Source: Roseburia sp. 1XD42-34
GTDB taxonomy: Bacteria; Bacillota; Bacilli; Bacillales; Amphibacillaceae
Length of the DNA stretch: 64,000 nucleotides
NCBI RefSeq assembly: GCF_009917385.1
Contig: NZ_QWLJ01000005.1
Location: forward strand, 1 to 64,000
Direction of reading: 5' to 3'
The notes beneath the pieces are model-generated. The model searched no databases. It was not told the origin of the DNA and saw only the letters and a program-made list of their open reading frames with translations. Position 1 is the stretch's first letter; each line of letters opens with the position of its first letter. Of the stretch, positions 46,866 through 58,913 are shown piece by piece. The translations under genes and the position numbers were made by a program.

Positions 46866-47858
46866 CTATTGTTCGTGATCATCATTACCGTTCCCGGAAA
46901 GTTTGCCAATAGAATCTCGCATATCTGTATCTGCATCGATATTTTTATAATTCATATAATCCATAACACCAAGGTTTCCAGAACGTAGCGCCTCTGCTAA
47001 AGCCAATGGTACATCAGCTTCTGCCTCCACCACCTTAGCACGCATTTCTTGTACTTTAGCAAGCATTTCTTGTTCTTGCGCAACAGCCATTGCACGACGC
47101 TCTTCTGCTTTCGCTTGCGCGATGTTTTTATCCGCCTCAGCTTGATCAGTTTGCAGGATTGCACCAATGTTTTTACCAATGTCTACATCCGCAATGTCAA
47201 TCGACAGTATCTCGAAGGCTGTACCTGCATCTAAGCCACGATTTAAAACATTGTGAGAAATCGAATCTGGATTTTCTAGCACTTCTGCATGTGTATGTGA
47301 ACTACCAATTGTACTTACAACACCTTCTCCTACACGAGCAATCACTGTTTCCTCACCTGCACCACCGACAAGACGGTCGATGTTAGCGCGCACCGTAATT
47401 CTTGCCTTTGCTTTCACTTCAATTCCATCCATTGCAATACCCGCAATAAACGGAGTCTCAATTACTTTAGGATTAACACTCATTTGAACGGCTTCTAGTA
47501 CATCACGACCAGCCAAATCAATCGCCGCTCCTCGTTCAAAAGGCAATTCAATATTTGCACGGTGAGCTGCAATCAGAGCATTTACAACCCTGTCTACATT
47601 ACCACCTGCTAAATAATGGCTTTCAAGCTGATTCGTTTTTACGTTTAGTCCAGCCTTATGCGCTTTGATCAGCGGATTAATAACCCGATTGGGAACAACT
47701 CGACGAAGTCTCATCCCTATTAATTGAAAAATACCCACCTTTACACCTGCTGCTAAAGCGCTAATCCAAAGCATTACTGGAATAAAAGTAAATAAGATAG
47801 CTACAGCAATTAAAATAACCGCGATAATAATTAACGGCATTATACTTTGTAAGTCCAT
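46866..47858 (-). CDS. floA: Flotillin-like protein FloA
   Basis: Scaffold protein of membrane microdomains. The 330-residue protein has a hydrophobic membrane hairpin (about 5-45), an SPFH/PHB-type domain (about 50-220), and a C-terminal coiled coil rich in A/E/K ([20 protein letters not shown], about 235-290). It follows the long nfeD gene by 72 bases; NfeD-FloA pairs are conserved in bacilli (yqeZ-yqfA). Confidence 0.95.
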   Translation of the reverse strand: MDLQSIMPLIIIAVILIAVAILFTFIPVMLWISALAAGVKVGIFQLIGMRLRRVVPNRVINPLIKAHKAGLNVKTNQLESHYLAGGNVDRVVNALIAAHRANIELPFERGAAIDLAGRDVLEAVQMSVNPKVIETPFIAGIAMDGIEVKAKARITVRANIDRLVGGAGEETVIARVGEGVVSTIGSSHTHAEVLENPDSISHNVLNRGLDAGTAFEILSIDIADVDIGKNIGAILQTDQAEADKNIAQAKAEERRAMAVAQEQEMLAKVQEMRAKVVEAEADVPLALAEALRSGNLGVMDYMNYKNIDADTDMRDSIGKLSGNGNDDHEQ

Positions 47859-47930
47859 CTAGTTTCCTCCTTATTATTTTTGATATATTGTAAAACTTAT
47901 TATTCGTCGGAAGTCCGATACGAACAGAAG

Positions 47931-49277
47931 TTAAACGTCCTCTGAAGGTATTTGCCGTACAACAATACGTACGCCTTCTACTTTTACAATTTTAACTTTT
48001 TCATTTTCATCGATAAACCGTCCCTCTGAAATGACGTCTAAACGTTCCTGATCAAAAACAGCTGTACCAGCAGGGCGTAATGGTGTAACAGTAATTCCTT
48101 CCAAACCTATTAGCTCTAAGCGATTTACCGAAGACACATACCCCAGTTCTGTTGTCGTTTGGTCCTTAAGTATAATATGGCGAAAAATACCTTTATCCAT
48201 TCCCATTCTGCGGAAAAGTATAATGGAAACAATGAATGATAGCAAAAACGCAATCCCAATACTCATGGACATATGACCAATATCATATCCTGACATAAAC
48301 AAAGAACCAATAATTGCACCTGCTCCAAGCAAGCCTAATATACCACCAGGAACAAAGAATTCAGCAATAATGAGACCTATCCCTAATATAAGTAAAATAA
48401 CAGCTTCCATACCAGCTAAACCAGCTACGATATGTCCGTAAAAAAATAGCACAAGCGAAATGAGCCCCATGATTCCGGCGACGCCAAATCCAGGTGAGTA
48501 TAGTTCTACAACCAGACCAAGACTTGCAATCGATAATAAAATTGGGATGACAACAGGATTGGTTAAAAATCTGGCTACTTCTTCAGCCAAAGTTGGTTCC
48601 TTTTCCATAACCGTTGCATTTTCTAAACCTAATCGCTGCAGAAGATCATTCCTATTATCAACGGTGCCTTCAGAATACCCGACTTCTAATGCTTCAGATG
48701 GCCCTAAAGTTAAAAACTTACCTTCACCTGCATTTAATTCTGGTAGCTCTATAGACTCATCGGCCATTGCCATCGCGTATTTTGGATCCCTTCCTTTTGA
48801 TTCTGCAGCGCTTTTCATCGCAGCTATCCAAGCTGATTGAGCTTTTTCATCCGCTGCATTTCCGTCAGATGTTATTACACCACTCGCTCCCATAGTAGCC
48901 TGCGGACGCATGTAAATCGTATCTGTATTTAAAGCAATATAAGAGCCTGCTGATAATGCTCGATTGACAATAAATGAAGTCGTTGGAACATCTAGATCCT
49001 GCAAAATAGTTGCAATCTCTCCAGCCGAATCGACTCTGCCCCCTGGCGTGTTAATTTCAAAAATAATATGATCTGTGTCCTCTTCTAAAGCCTCCTTAGT
49101 TGCTCGATCCAGAAATGCTTGCAACCCTCTTTCAACTTCTTTTTCTATTGGGATGATATGAACGGTTTTATGATTCGCATCATTTGCGGATACACCAAAT
49201 TCAACATAGAATATAGTAATTAAAATCGTACTTAAAAAAATCATATATGTAAACAGTCGTTTAACTGCCAATTGCAT
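47931..49277 (-). CDS. yqeZ: NfeD family membrane protein with ClpP-like protease domain
   Basis: Partner of FloA in membrane microdomains. The 448-residue protein has a signal peptide, an extracytoplasmic ClpP-like domain (INTPGGRVDSAGEIA and the nucleophile-region ALSAGSYIA, with MGASG), then about five membrane helices, and a C-terminal OB-fold (GLEGITVTPLRPAGTAVF). The serine-lysine catalytic arrangement known for NfeD homologues appears to be kept. First gene of the nfeD-floA-yqfB operon. Confidence 0.92.
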   Translation of the reverse strand: MQLAVKRLFTYMIFLSTILITIFYVEFGVSANDANHKTVHIIPIEKEVERGLQAFLDRATKEALEEDTDHIIFEINTPGGRVDSAGEIATILQDLDVPTTSFIVNRALSAGSYIALNTDTIYMRPQATMGASGVITSDGNAADEKAQSAWIAAMKSAAESKGRDPKYAMAMADESIELPELNAGEGKFLTLGPSEALEVGYSEGTVDNRNDLLQRLGLENATVMEKEPTLAEEVARFLTNPVVIPILLSIASLGLVVELYSPGFGVAGIMGLISLVLFFYGHIVAGLAGMEAVILLILGIGLIIAEFFVPGGILGLLGAGAIIGSLFMSGYDIGHMSMSIGIAFLLSFIVSIILFRRMGMDKGIFRHIILKDQTTTELGYVSSVNRLELIGLEGITVTPLRPAGTAVFDQERLDVISEGRFIDENEKVKIVKVEGVRIVVRQIPSEDV

Positions 49278-49713
49278 TCACCTCCTTCATGATGTACTAT
49301 GCTATACGCATATTTCTCAATAAAGGTTTCAATTTAAAGTAAATTTATTAAAATATACCATAAATAATTCAATGACACTATCTCTATAGAACCTTTGATC
49401 TTCTTCGGATTGCAAGGAATTATCAACATCTAAAAAAGCAATTAACAAACCATTTTACTTCATTATTCTTTACCTATCAAGCTCTTTAGAAACATTTTTT
49501 GAAAGTATTTCCAATTTTATTGTTGTTTATTCTCACGGGCGTATAGTCCCTTTCTTGATGTTATCTAGTATGGAAATACAAACGTTAAAAATGGATACAT
49601 TGTAGAGCTAATTAATTACGAGACCTGGTGGACACGTATACTTAGAAATACATATAACGTCGTTCTCCTACCTTGAATAGCCGGTAGTATTTATAAACCT
49701 CTTCTTATTAAGA
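49278..49713. other. Intergenic region upstream of nfeD
   Basis: 436 AT-rich bases with no gene or repeat recognised. The nfeD-floA promoter should be here, probably including sigma-W-type control by analogy with B. subtilis, but I did not find a confident motif. Confidence 0.4.
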
Positions 49714-49747
49714 AGAGACCCTAATCAATCGATTGACTAGGGTCTCT
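49714..49747. terminator. Terminator of rpsU-yqeY
   Basis: AGAGACCCTA-TCAATC / GATTGA-TAGGGTCTCT, a nearly perfect 16 bp inverted repeat with T-rich sequence on both sides, 5 bases after the yqeY stop. Confidence 0.85.
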
Positions 49748-49751
49748 TTTT

Positions 49752-50201
49752 TTAGTTACTTAACTGTTTTTGTACAAGTTTGTTAATTTGTGAACCATCT
49801 GCTTTACCTTTTACTTTAGGCATAATCGCACTCATAACTTTTCCCATATCTTTTTTGGAAGTTGCATTCACTTCTTCAATCGTTAACTGAACTATTGCCT
49901 CTAGCTCTTCATTCGTAAGCTGTTTTGGCATATATGTTTGCAGAATATCTAATTCTGTTTCAAGTTGTTGCACAAGGTCATCGCGTCCAGCTGATTTGAA
50001 TTCTTGGAGGGAATCTTTTCTTTGTTTAACTTCTCTCGACAAGATTGTCATTTCTTCGTCTTCAGATAATGGATCTTTTCCAAGCTTAATGGTTTCATTC
50101 TGTATAGAAGCTTTTACCATGCGAATTACACTAAGGGTAATTTTATCTTTGTTCTTCATCGCCTGCTTCATATCTTGGTTTAATGTTTCGAGTAATGTCA
50201 C
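49752..50201 (-). CDS. yqeY: GatB/YqeY domain protein
   Basis: A 149-residue helical protein of the YqeY family, related to the tRNA-binding tail of GatB amidotransferase. It carries [19 protein letters not shown] and [21 protein letters not shown]. Its exact role is unknown. It follows rpsU by 14 bases, as in most bacilli. Confidence 0.93.
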   Translation of the reverse strand: MTLLETLNQDMKQAMKNKDKITLSVIRMVKASIQNETIKLGKDPLSEDEEMTILSREVKQRKDSLQEFKSAGRDDLVQQLETELDILQTYMPKQLTNEELEAIVQLTIEEVNATSKKDMGKVMSAIMPKVKGKADGSQINKLVQKQLSN

Positions 50202-50215
50202 TGATTACACCCTCT

Positions 50216-50392
50216 TTAGAATTTACGCTTTCTAGCAGCTTCAGATTTCTTTTTGCGACGCACACTTGGTTTTTCGTAGTGTTCACGCTTACGATATTCC
50301 TGCAATGTACCACTTTTGGATACACTACGCTTAAAGCGACGAAGAGCATCTTCAAGAGACTCGTTTTTACGAACGCGAGTTGTATTTGACAT
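50216..50392 (-). CDS. rpsU: 30S ribosomal protein S21
   Basis: A 58-residue, very basic small-subunit protein. It starts [20 protein letters not shown] and ends with an arginine/lysine tail. The start at 50392 has GGAGGG 8 bases upstream; the frame open to 50437 lacks a site. Confidence 0.96.
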   Translation of the reverse strand: MSNTTRVRKNESLEDALRRFKRSVSKSGTLQEYRKREHYEKPSVRRKKKSEAARKRKF

Positions 50393-50528
50393 GCTAATTT
50401 CCCTCCCTCCGAAGCACAAAACAGATTGTACTAGCATATGATTTTCAATTCACATGCTTTTTAAAGTATAATATAATCCTTTATTTTGGTCAACTGATTG
50501 TTTCCAAACAAACCATAATTTATACATA

Positions 50529-51197
50529 TTAATATCCACTGCTGCCCTGCTCACCTTTTAGAATAGACACACCTGCGCTTGCGCCAATCCTTGTTGCACC
50601 AGCTTCTATCATTGCTTTTGTCGTTGCTAAATCACGAATACCACCAGAAGCTTTTACTCCCATATCCGGCCCCACCGTTTTGCGCATTAAACGAATATCT
50701 TCAACGGTTGCACCACCACCAGAAAATCCTGTTGATGTTTTTACAAAGGCAGCACCTGCTTGCTTCGCTAGTTGGCATGCTTGTACCTTTTCTTCTTCTG
50801 TTAATAAAGAAGTTTCAATTATTACCTTTGTAAGTGCTTGACCTTCTGTCGCTTTCACTACTGCTTCTATGTCTTCGAGAACCGTTTGTTTATCTCCGGA
50901 TCTCAATGCACCGATGTTAATAACCATATCTACTTCTGTCGCACCATCCTTAATGGCTTGCTTGGTTTCCTCCACCTTTGCGAAAGTAGAAGTAGCTCCT
51001 AATGGAAAACCAATGACTGTACAAACCTTAACTGATGTTGCTTTTAATTGTTCGAAACAGTAAGGGACCCAATATGGATTAACACACACAGATGCAAAGT
51101 TATGCTCTTTAGCTTCCTCCACAATTTGAGCAATTTTTTCTTTTGTTGTTTCTGGCTTTAATTGCGTATGATCAATATATTTTGCTAAATTATCCAT
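50529..51197 (-). CDS. deoC: Deoxyribose-phosphate aldolase
   Basis: Splits 2-deoxyribose-5-phosphate into acetaldehyde and glyceraldehyde-3-phosphate in deoxynucleoside use. TIM barrel of 222 residues; the Schiff-base lysine is in [10 protein letters not shown], and [11 protein letters not shown] and KASGGIRD are family motifs. An ATG at 51206 touches the ribosome site, so the ATG at 51197 is the better start. No other deo genes are nearby. Confidence 0.94.
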   Translation of the reverse strand: MDNLAKYIDHTQLKPETTKEKIAQIVEEAKEHNFASVCVNPYWVPYCFEQLKATSVKVCTVIGFPLGATSTFAKVEETKQAIKDGATEVDMVINIGALRSGDKQTVLEDIEAVVKATEGQALTKVIIETSLLTEEEKVQACQLAKQAGAAFVKTSTGFSGGGATVEDIRLMRKTVGPDMGVKASGGIRDLATTKAMIEAGATRIGASAGVSILKGEQGSSGY

Positions 51198-51401
51198 CAA
51201 ATTCATTCCTTCCTAACATAGTTGTACGTACCTCTTTGAATATCATAGCATTTATTGCAAAAGAAATCTAATATGGTCCCAGAAAAGAGTTTGTTCAAAC
51301 ATTGTGGAAAAAAATGGATTGTCAGATTAATTCCATAAGAAAGCCGGCAAAAGTGAACAGGCTTTTTTTAGAAAGTATTTGTTCACGAATTGCCGCGTAA
51401 A

Positions 51402-52754
51402 TTAGTTGGCACTCACTTTACCATATGCTGTTTCATCTAGCACTCTTACAAATGTTGCTTGATTAAGCGGGTAATCTGCTTTCGTTATTTTAACACGCAC
51501 GAGCTTTCCAATCATATCTGGCGTACCAGAAAAAGCTACTTTTAAATAATTATCTGTATATCCAATCAAATGATTTGGATGTTGTTCGTCCTGAGAATGT
51601 TCTTCAGGTATTACTTCAAGTACTTCATTTTCGTAGTTTGAAGCATATTCCTTAGCTAACTGCTCTGATAATTCAATCAGTTGATGGACACGGTTATTTT
51701 TAACCTCATCATCAACTTGGCCCTCCATCCGAGCAGCTGGAGTACCTGTTCTGCGAGAATATGGGAATACATGGAGTTCAGAAAAACCAATTTCCTTAAT
51801 AAAATCATATGTTTCTTGAAATTCTTCGTCCGTTTCCCCTGGAAAGCCGACAATAACATCAGAAGTTATTGCTAGCCCTGGTAGTGCTTTTTTCAATTTC
51901 ATCACTTTTTCCTTATAATAGGAACTTGCATATTTACGACGCATTCTCGCTAATACCGAATCTGATCCCGATTGTAATGGAATATGCAAATGCCTGACAA
52001 CCTTTTCGGACTGATCTAACACTTCCACGACTTGATCAGTAATTTGACTAGCTTCAATAGAAGAAATACGGATTCGCTTTAACCCTTTGACTTTGGATTC
52101 TAAATCGCGCAAAAGCATGGCAAAATTATAATCTTTCATATCTTCACCATATCCTGCTGTGTGAATACCTGTTAATACAATTTCTTTATACCCTGCATCT
52201 ACAAGCTTTTGTGCTTGTTCAATTACATTTTGTGGGTCCCTTGAACGTAATAGCCCACGTGACCAAGGGATAATACAAAAGGTACAGAAGTTGTTACAGC
52301 CTTCCTGAATTTTCAAAGATGCACGAGTACGATCAGAAAACTCAGGGACATCCATTTCCTCAAAGACTCGATTTTTCATGATATTAGAAACGCCATTTAC
52401 CGGTTCTTTTGATTTTTTATGCTGTTCAATATAACTGATCATATGCTTTCGATCTTGTGTACCTACAACTACGTCTACCCCTGGTATTTCCATGATTTCT
52501 CCTGGAGAAGTCTGGGCATAGCAACCAGTAACACAGACAACAGCTTCTGGATTTTTGCGGATTGCTCGTCGAATAACTTGCCTGCTTTTTTTATCACCTG
52601 TATTTGTCACCGTACACGTATTAATCACGTAAACATCTGAATTACGATCAAAATCAACTCTTTCATAACCATGTTCCTTAAACATGTTCCATATACCTTC
52701 TGTTTCATAATGGTTTACTTTGCAACCTAATGTATGAAAAGCTACTGTTGGCAT
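51402..52754 (-). CDS. mtaB: tRNA t6A37 methylthiotransferase MtaB
   Basis: Radical-SAM enzyme that adds a methylthio group to t6A37 of tRNA. The 450-residue protein has an N-terminal UPF0004 domain with three cluster cysteines (GCKVNHYE, NTCTVT, GCYAQ), the radical-SAM motif CNNFCTFC, and a C-terminal TRAM domain. It starts at ATG 52754, 6 bases after GAGGTG. It overlaps rsmE by 13 bases. Confidence 0.95.
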   Translation of the reverse strand: MPTVAFHTLGCKVNHYETEGIWNMFKEHGYERVDFDRNSDVYVINTCTVTNTGDKKSRQVIRRAIRKNPEAVVCVTGCYAQTSPGEIMEIPGVDVVVGTQDRKHMISYIEQHKKSKEPVNGVSNIMKNRVFEEMDVPEFSDRTRASLKIQEGCNNFCTFCIIPWSRGLLRSRDPQNVIEQAQKLVDAGYKEIVLTGIHTAGYGEDMKDYNFAMLLRDLESKVKGLKRIRISSIEASQITDQVVEVLDQSEKVVRHLHIPLQSGSDSVLARMRRKYASSYYKEKVMKLKKALPGLAITSDVIVGFPGETDEEFQETYDFIKEIGFSELHVFPYSRRTGTPAARMEGQVDDEVKNNRVHQLIELSEQLAKEYASNYENEVLEVIPEEHSQDEQHPNHLIGYTDNYLKVAFSGTPDMIGKLVRVKITKADYPLNQATFVRVLDETAYGKVSAN

Positions 52755-53512
52755 GATGAACACCTCATTTCTTCAAAGTGGTACGATATACTAGCTAACG
52801 TATATAGTGCAGCGGTTTCTGTCCGTAAAATCCTTGGTCCAAGCCGTATTGCTTGAAATTCATTTGCTTTTAAAAGTTTCACTTCTTCATCTGAAAATCC
52901 GCCTTCAGGGCCAATGCATACAAGTAGACTTTGTTCTTTCTCAAGTCTTGCTAATGCCGAACCCAATGACTGATGTTGTTCTGATTTAGCTTCCTCTTCG
53001 TAAGCGAACAAAGCGAAGTCATAGTCTTTTGCAGCTTCTATGATTTCAGAAAGATCCTGACAAGGGTCTACTGATGGAATTTTATTGCGGTGGCTTTGCT
53101 CGCTAGCCTCTTTAACAATTTTATGCCATCGTTTTACTTTCTTTTCTTTTCGCCTTTCTTCCCATTTTACAATGGATCTAGCGGCTTGAAAAGGCAAAAA
53201 TCGATGTGCGCCTAGCTCTGTCCCTTTTTGTAAAATCCATTCCAGCTTGTCACCTTTTGGTAGTGCCTGTGCAATAGCAATATCTACAGGTAATTCTGCA
53301 TGATGAGTTAACCAGTTAACAATATCGGCATAAACAACCTGATTGTCTAAAAATGTGATTTGACAAATTGCCGCTTGTCCATCTGGATGATTACAAATAA
53401 TCTCATCCCCTGCCTGAAATCGCATTACACGCTTCATATGGTGCACATCATCTCCGGTAATCTTGATCGTTTTCTCAGACCATGTATGTGCAGGTACAAA
53501 ATAACGTTGCAA
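52742..53512 (-). CDS. rsmE: 16S rRNA (uracil(1498)-N3)-methyltransferase RsmE
   Basis: SPOUT-type methyltransferase of the 30S subunit. The 256-residue protein has an N-terminal PUA-like domain (HHMKRVMRFQAGDEI) and the C-terminal knot with IGPEGGFSDEEV and LGPRILRTETA. It starts with TTG behind AAGGTG, 19 bases after prmA. Confidence 0.94.
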   Translation of the reverse strand: MQRYFVPAHTWSEKTIKITGDDVHHMKRVMRFQAGDEIICNHPDGQAAICQITFLDNQVVYADIVNWLTHHAELPVDIAIAQALPKGDKLEWILQKGTELGAHRFLPFQAARSIVKWEERRKEKKVKRWHKIVKEASEQSHRNKIPSVDPCQDLSEIIEAAKDYDFALFAYEEEAKSEQHQSLGSALARLEKEQSLLVCIGPEGGFSDEEVKLLKANEFQAIRLGPRILRTETAALYTLASISYHFEEMRCSSCQQ

Positions 53513-53531
53513 TAGTTAACACCTTCTTCTA

Positions 53532-54476
53532 CTATTGATTCGGTTTTAATGCAACAATGGAAACCCAATCTTCTAATTCGTTGACTTGAATGATCTCAAA
53601 ACCTTGTTGCTCCAAATGTTCTTTTATCAATTGCTTTTTACTCTGTGTAATCCCAGATGTAATAAAATAACCACCAGATTTCAATCGCTCCCAAGCTTCT
53701 CCAATGAACCGCACAATCACTTCAGCTAAAATATTGGATACAATAAGATTCGCTTCCACCTTTACATGGTCCAATAAATTATTTTGCTTTGCAGTTATTT
53801 TTTCCTCTAAGTGGTTTAATTTTGCATTTAACACCGTACTCTTTACAGCTACATCGTCCAAATCATACGCATAAACGCGCGAAGCACCTAATAGTGCTGC
53901 TGCAATACTTAACACACCAGACCCTGAACCTACATCAATTACTGTATCATTTTTATGGAGAAATTGCTCTAATGCCTGAATACTTAATACAGTTGTTGGA
54001 TGTGTACCAGTACCAAAGGCCATACCTGGATCAAGTTCAATAATGATTTCATCTGTATCTACAGGTTGATAATCTTCCCATGTTGGCGTAATGGTAATCC
54101 GTTTCGATATTTTCACAGGTTTGTAATACTTTTTCCAAGCAGTGGCCCATTCTTCTTCATGGACTTCACTTAAGGTGATCTGATTTCTACCTAAATCGAT
54201 ATCATATAACATTAAGTTGTTGATTGCTGATTTTATTTCTTCCACCGTTTCACCTAAAAAACTGTTGATAGGAAGATAAGCCTTAATATAAACCCCTTCC
54301 TCTGGGTATTCTTCTGGGTTTAATTCATATATTTCCCCATAAATAGAAGGATGTTCCCTCTCTAAATCTAATGCATCTTCAATTACAAGACCACTTGCTC
54401 CATTTTCATGTAAAATATTCGATATCGGTTCTATAGCTTCATTTGTCGTGTGGATACAAAGTTCAGACCATTTCAT
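53532..54476 (-). CDS. prmA: Ribosomal protein L11 methyltransferase
   Basis: Methylates ribosomal protein L11 using S-adenosylmethionine. The 314-residue protein has a substrate-recognition N-terminus (WSELCIHTTNEAIEPISNIL), the SAM loop DVGSGSGVLSIAAALLGA, and SNILAEVI. In B. subtilis it belongs to the dnaK operon; here a 531-base gap with an R2 copy separates it from dnaJ. Confidence 0.95.
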   Translation of the reverse strand: MKWSELCIHTTNEAIEPISNILHENGASGLVIEDALDLEREHPSIYGEIYELNPEEYPEEGVYIKAYLPINSFLGETVEEIKSAINNLMLYDIDLGRNQITLSEVHEEEWATAWKKYYKPVKISKRITITPTWEDYQPVDTDEIIIELDPGMAFGTGTHPTTVLSIQALEQFLHKNDTVIDVGSGSGVLSIAAALLGASRVYAYDLDDVAVKSTVLNAKLNHLEEKITAKQNNLLDHVKVEANLIVSNILAEVIVRFIGEAWERLKSGGYFITSGITQSKKQLIKEHLEQQGFEIIQVNELEDWVSIVALKPNQ

Positions 54477-54498
54477 TTTGAATCACCCTTTTCTCATT

Positions 54499-54705
54499 TA
54501 ACAAAGGTCCAAGCGCCCGTTTAGCAACGTATCAACTGGAACGAAGCAACTAAGGTTTTAGGTAACATGGTAAGGATACGTACCAATGATGACTTACTGT
54601 AGGGCGGATTCGTGAAGTTACCTAGTTGCTGGGCGCTTAAGCCGGACGTGACTATTCCGTTTTATCGTTATCCCAAAGCCAACATTTTTATACTTTCTTA
54701 TCTGT
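54499..54705 (+). repeat. Dispersed repeat R2, short type, inside the dnaK operon
   Basis: Starts AACAAAGGTCCAAGCGCCCG. The clearest long-range helix of the family: GCGCCC (54513-54518) and AGCAAC (54523-54528) pair with GTTGCT (54625-54630) and GGGCGC (54631-54636). It ends with the tail ACTTTCTTATCTGTT. It lies antisense to the operon direction, between dnaJ and prmA. Confidence 0.82.
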
Positions 54706-54713
54706 TAAAGAAA

Positions 54714-54731
54714 ACTTGGCTGGTGCCAAGT
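54714..54731 (-). terminator. Hairpin between dnaJ and prmA
   Basis: ACTTGGC / GCCAAGT perfect stem with a 4-base loop, followed on the minus strand by TTTTCTTT. It could stop heat-shock transcripts before prmA. It lies directly 3' of the R2 tail. Confidence 0.7.
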
Positions 54732-55007
54732 CTCCCATGTAATCGCCCATGTTTAGCTTTTAGTAAAATGGTACAAAGTATTTTTTCACCTATCAGTGGT
54801 TGCTTGCTAACATATAAGTGTTTCCATCTTTCAAGTAGTAATGTATGAATCACCCCTGAATGGAAAACTTATTAGCAGCGTAAACTATTTAAAACAACTA
54901 ATTACTCTGCGATGAGGCTTGTGCTTAAAACTATTTTTACATAATAATTTGTTGGGTGAATTACATTTATACGAACCCATTATGTATACGGTGTGAGAAA
55001 CACACCG
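54732..55007. other. Remainder of dnaJ-prmA gap
   Basis: No gene. ACGGTGT / ACACCGT (about 54985-55005) forms a hairpin right at the dnaJ stop without a T run, so it is more likely an mRNA 3' stabiliser than a terminator. Confidence 0.4.
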
Positions 55008-56135
55008 TTATTCACTTTTGAATGCTTTCTTAAATCGTTCAAATAAGGAACTATCTTGTTCATCTGTTGCATCATTGCCACTGATATCATTAAATTCTCG
55101 TAACAATTCCTTTTGGCGATCGGTAAGCTTCGTAGGTGTTATTACTTTTACTTTAACATGTTGATCTCCATGACCGTAGCCCCTCACATTTGGCGCACCT
55201 TTACCTTTCATGCGAAAGACTTTACCAGATTGAGTTCCTGCTGGTATTTTTAGTTTTACTTTCCCATGAACCGTTGGCACTTCCACTTCATCTCCAAGCG
55301 CTGCTTGCGCGAAGGTTAACGGCAGTTCACAGAAAATATGGTCTCCTTCTCGCTGGAAGAATTCATGTGGTTTAATATGCACAACAACAAATAAGTCTCC
55401 TGGAGGCCCCCCATTAATACCAGTTTCTCCTTTACCTGATACTCGAATTTGTTGACCTTCATCAATTCCAGCTGGTATGGAAATATGAATTTTGCGGCGC
55501 TTTTTCACTCTTCCAGTACCGCCACATGTGGTACATTTTTCTGGGATAATTTTACCTGAGCCATTACAATAATGACATACTCTGCGATTAACAACCTTAC
55601 CAAATGGTGTGTTTTGCTCCATATTTAATTGGCCTGAACCGTTACAATGCGAGCAGGTTTTCGCTTTCGTTCCGGGTTTTGCCCCAGAACCTGAGCAAGT
55701 ATCGCATGTCTCTTCCTTAGGAATCGTAATCTCGGCTTCCTTACCAAAAATAGCCTCTTCAAATTCCAACTCCATCGTATATTGTAAATCGGCTCCTTGC
55801 TGTGGGGCATTTGGATCTCTTCTACGCCCGCCTCCACCAAAAAACATATCAAATATATCGCCAAAGCCACCGCCGAAGTCTTGAGCCCCGCCAAAGCCAC
55901 CGAATCCTTGACTTTGAGGTCCAGCATGTCCGAATTGATCGTACTGCGCCCGTTTTTGTTCATCACTTAACACTTCATAGGCTTCTTTGGCTTCTTTAAA
56001 TTTATCTGCCGCATCCGCTTCTTTATTCACATCCGGATGGTATTTTCTGGCTAATTTACGATATGCCTTTTTTATTTCATCCTTGGAAGCACCTTTTTCG
56101 ACTCCAAGAATTTCATAGTAGTCTCGTTTACTCAC
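55008..56135 (-). CDS. dnaJ: Chaperone DnaJ
   Basis: Hsp40 co-chaperone of DnaK. The 375-residue protein has a J domain with [11 protein letters not shown], a G/F-rich linker (about 75-110), four CxxCxGxG zinc repeats ([32 protein letters not shown]), and the C-terminal peptide-binding domain. It starts with GTG 56135 behind GGGGAG; the frame open to 56159 is upstream leader. Fourth gene of the heat-shock operon. Confidence 0.96.
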   Translation of the reverse strand: MSKRDYYEILGVEKGASKDEIKKAYRKLARKYHPDVNKEADAADKFKEAKEAYEVLSDEQKRAQYDQFGHAGPQSQGFGGFGGAQDFGGGFGDIFDMFFGGGGRRRDPNAPQQGADLQYTMELEFEEAIFGKEAEITIPKEETCDTCSGSGAKPGTKAKTCSHCNGSGQLNMEQNTPFGKVVNRRVCHYCNGSGKIIPEKCTTCGGTGRVKKRRKIHISIPAGIDEGQQIRVSGKGETGINGGPPGDLFVVVHIKPHEFFQREGDHIFCELPLTFAQAALGDEVEVPTVHGKVKLKIPAGTQSGKVFRMKGKGAPNVRGYGHGDQHVKVKVITPTKLTDRQKELLREFNDISGNDATDEQDSSLFERFKKAFKSE

Positions 56136-56227
56136 TTGATCACTCTCCCCGATACACACTTTTGCATAGCTCTTATCTTACCACCATATATATGCATGTG
56201 GCAAATATGCGCAAACGATAAACGTGT

Positions 56228-56265
56228 AAAAAGTCAAAGCCAAGAGGAACCTGACTTTGACTTTT
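56228..56265 (-). terminator. Hairpin between dnaK and dnaJ
   Basis: AAAAGTCAAAG / CTTTGACTTTTT 11 bp stem with a 15-base loop in the 193-base dnaK-dnaJ gap, with a short T run on the minus strand. It could act as an attenuator that lowers dnaJ relative to dnaK, or as an mRNA stabiliser. Confidence 0.6.
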
Positions 56266-56328
56266 AATTTACAGGATGATAATGGAAGAAATGAACTGCC
56301 ACTTTCCTTTATCTTCCTGTTCTAATGT

Positions 56329-58185
<1,857 letters not shown>

Positions 58186-58198
58186 CTAGCAAAAACGA

Positions 58199-58810
58199 TT
58201 ATTTTGTTACTTTTACCATTGCTGGACGAATTACACGATCTTTTAATATATAGCCTTTCTGCAACTCTTCTACAACAGTGTTCGATGGCTGATCCTCATC
58301 TTCTACTTGCATAACAGCATGATGTATGTTTGGGTCAAATTCTTTCCCAACTGCTGGAATCTCTTCTGCTCCTTGTGAAGCTAGCGCCTCTTTTAATTGG
58401 TTATAAACCATAGAGATACCATCAATAATACTTGCAGTGGCTTCTGTTTTTTCGACTTGCAAAGCACGCTCAAAGTTATCTAAAGCAGGTAACAATTCTT
58501 GAATTAAATCCTGTGATTGATATTTACGAGCTGCTTCACGCTCTTTAATCGTACGCTTTTTAAAATTGTCATATTCAGCTTGAACTCGAAGTAATTGTTG
58601 ATACATTTCCTCTTTTTCTGCTTGTAATGCATTCAATTTTGATTGTAATTGTGAAATATCCTCTTCACTGTCATTCGCTTCTTCTGTTTCCTCTTTATCT
58701 AAAACTTCTACAGATTCAACTGTTTCATCCTCCACTATCTCTTCGTTAACGTTATTCTCTTCATCAGTAGTCGTGTTTGTCTGTTTTTCCTGTTCCTCCA
58801 CGCCTGACAC
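58199..58810 (-). CDS. grpE: Nucleotide exchange factor GrpE
   Basis: Releases ADP from DnaK. The 203-residue protein has an acidic disordered start (about 1-50), a long dimeric helix (QLLRVQAEYDNFKKRTIKER), and the beta domain with GKEFDPNIHHAVMQVED and KGYILKDRVIRPAMVKV. Second gene of the heat-shock operon. Confidence 0.96.
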   Translation of the reverse strand: MSGVEEQEKQTNTTTDEENNVNEEIVEDETVESVEVLDKEETEEANDSEEDISQLQSKLNALQAEKEEMYQQLLRVQAEYDNFKKRTIKEREAARKYQSQDLIQELLPALDNFERALQVEKTEATASIIDGISMVYNQLKEALASQGAEEIPAVGKEFDPNIHHAVMQVEDEDQPSNTVVEELQKGYILKDRVIRPAMVKVTK

Positions 58811-58913
58811 CTCCTATTTAAACTAACCATCATACACTATAACACGTTGAGCCTCAGAACGAAACAGTGGGGTTTTATGAGCTGCTCATCCTAGACGCGT
58901 CTAGCTTTATGAA

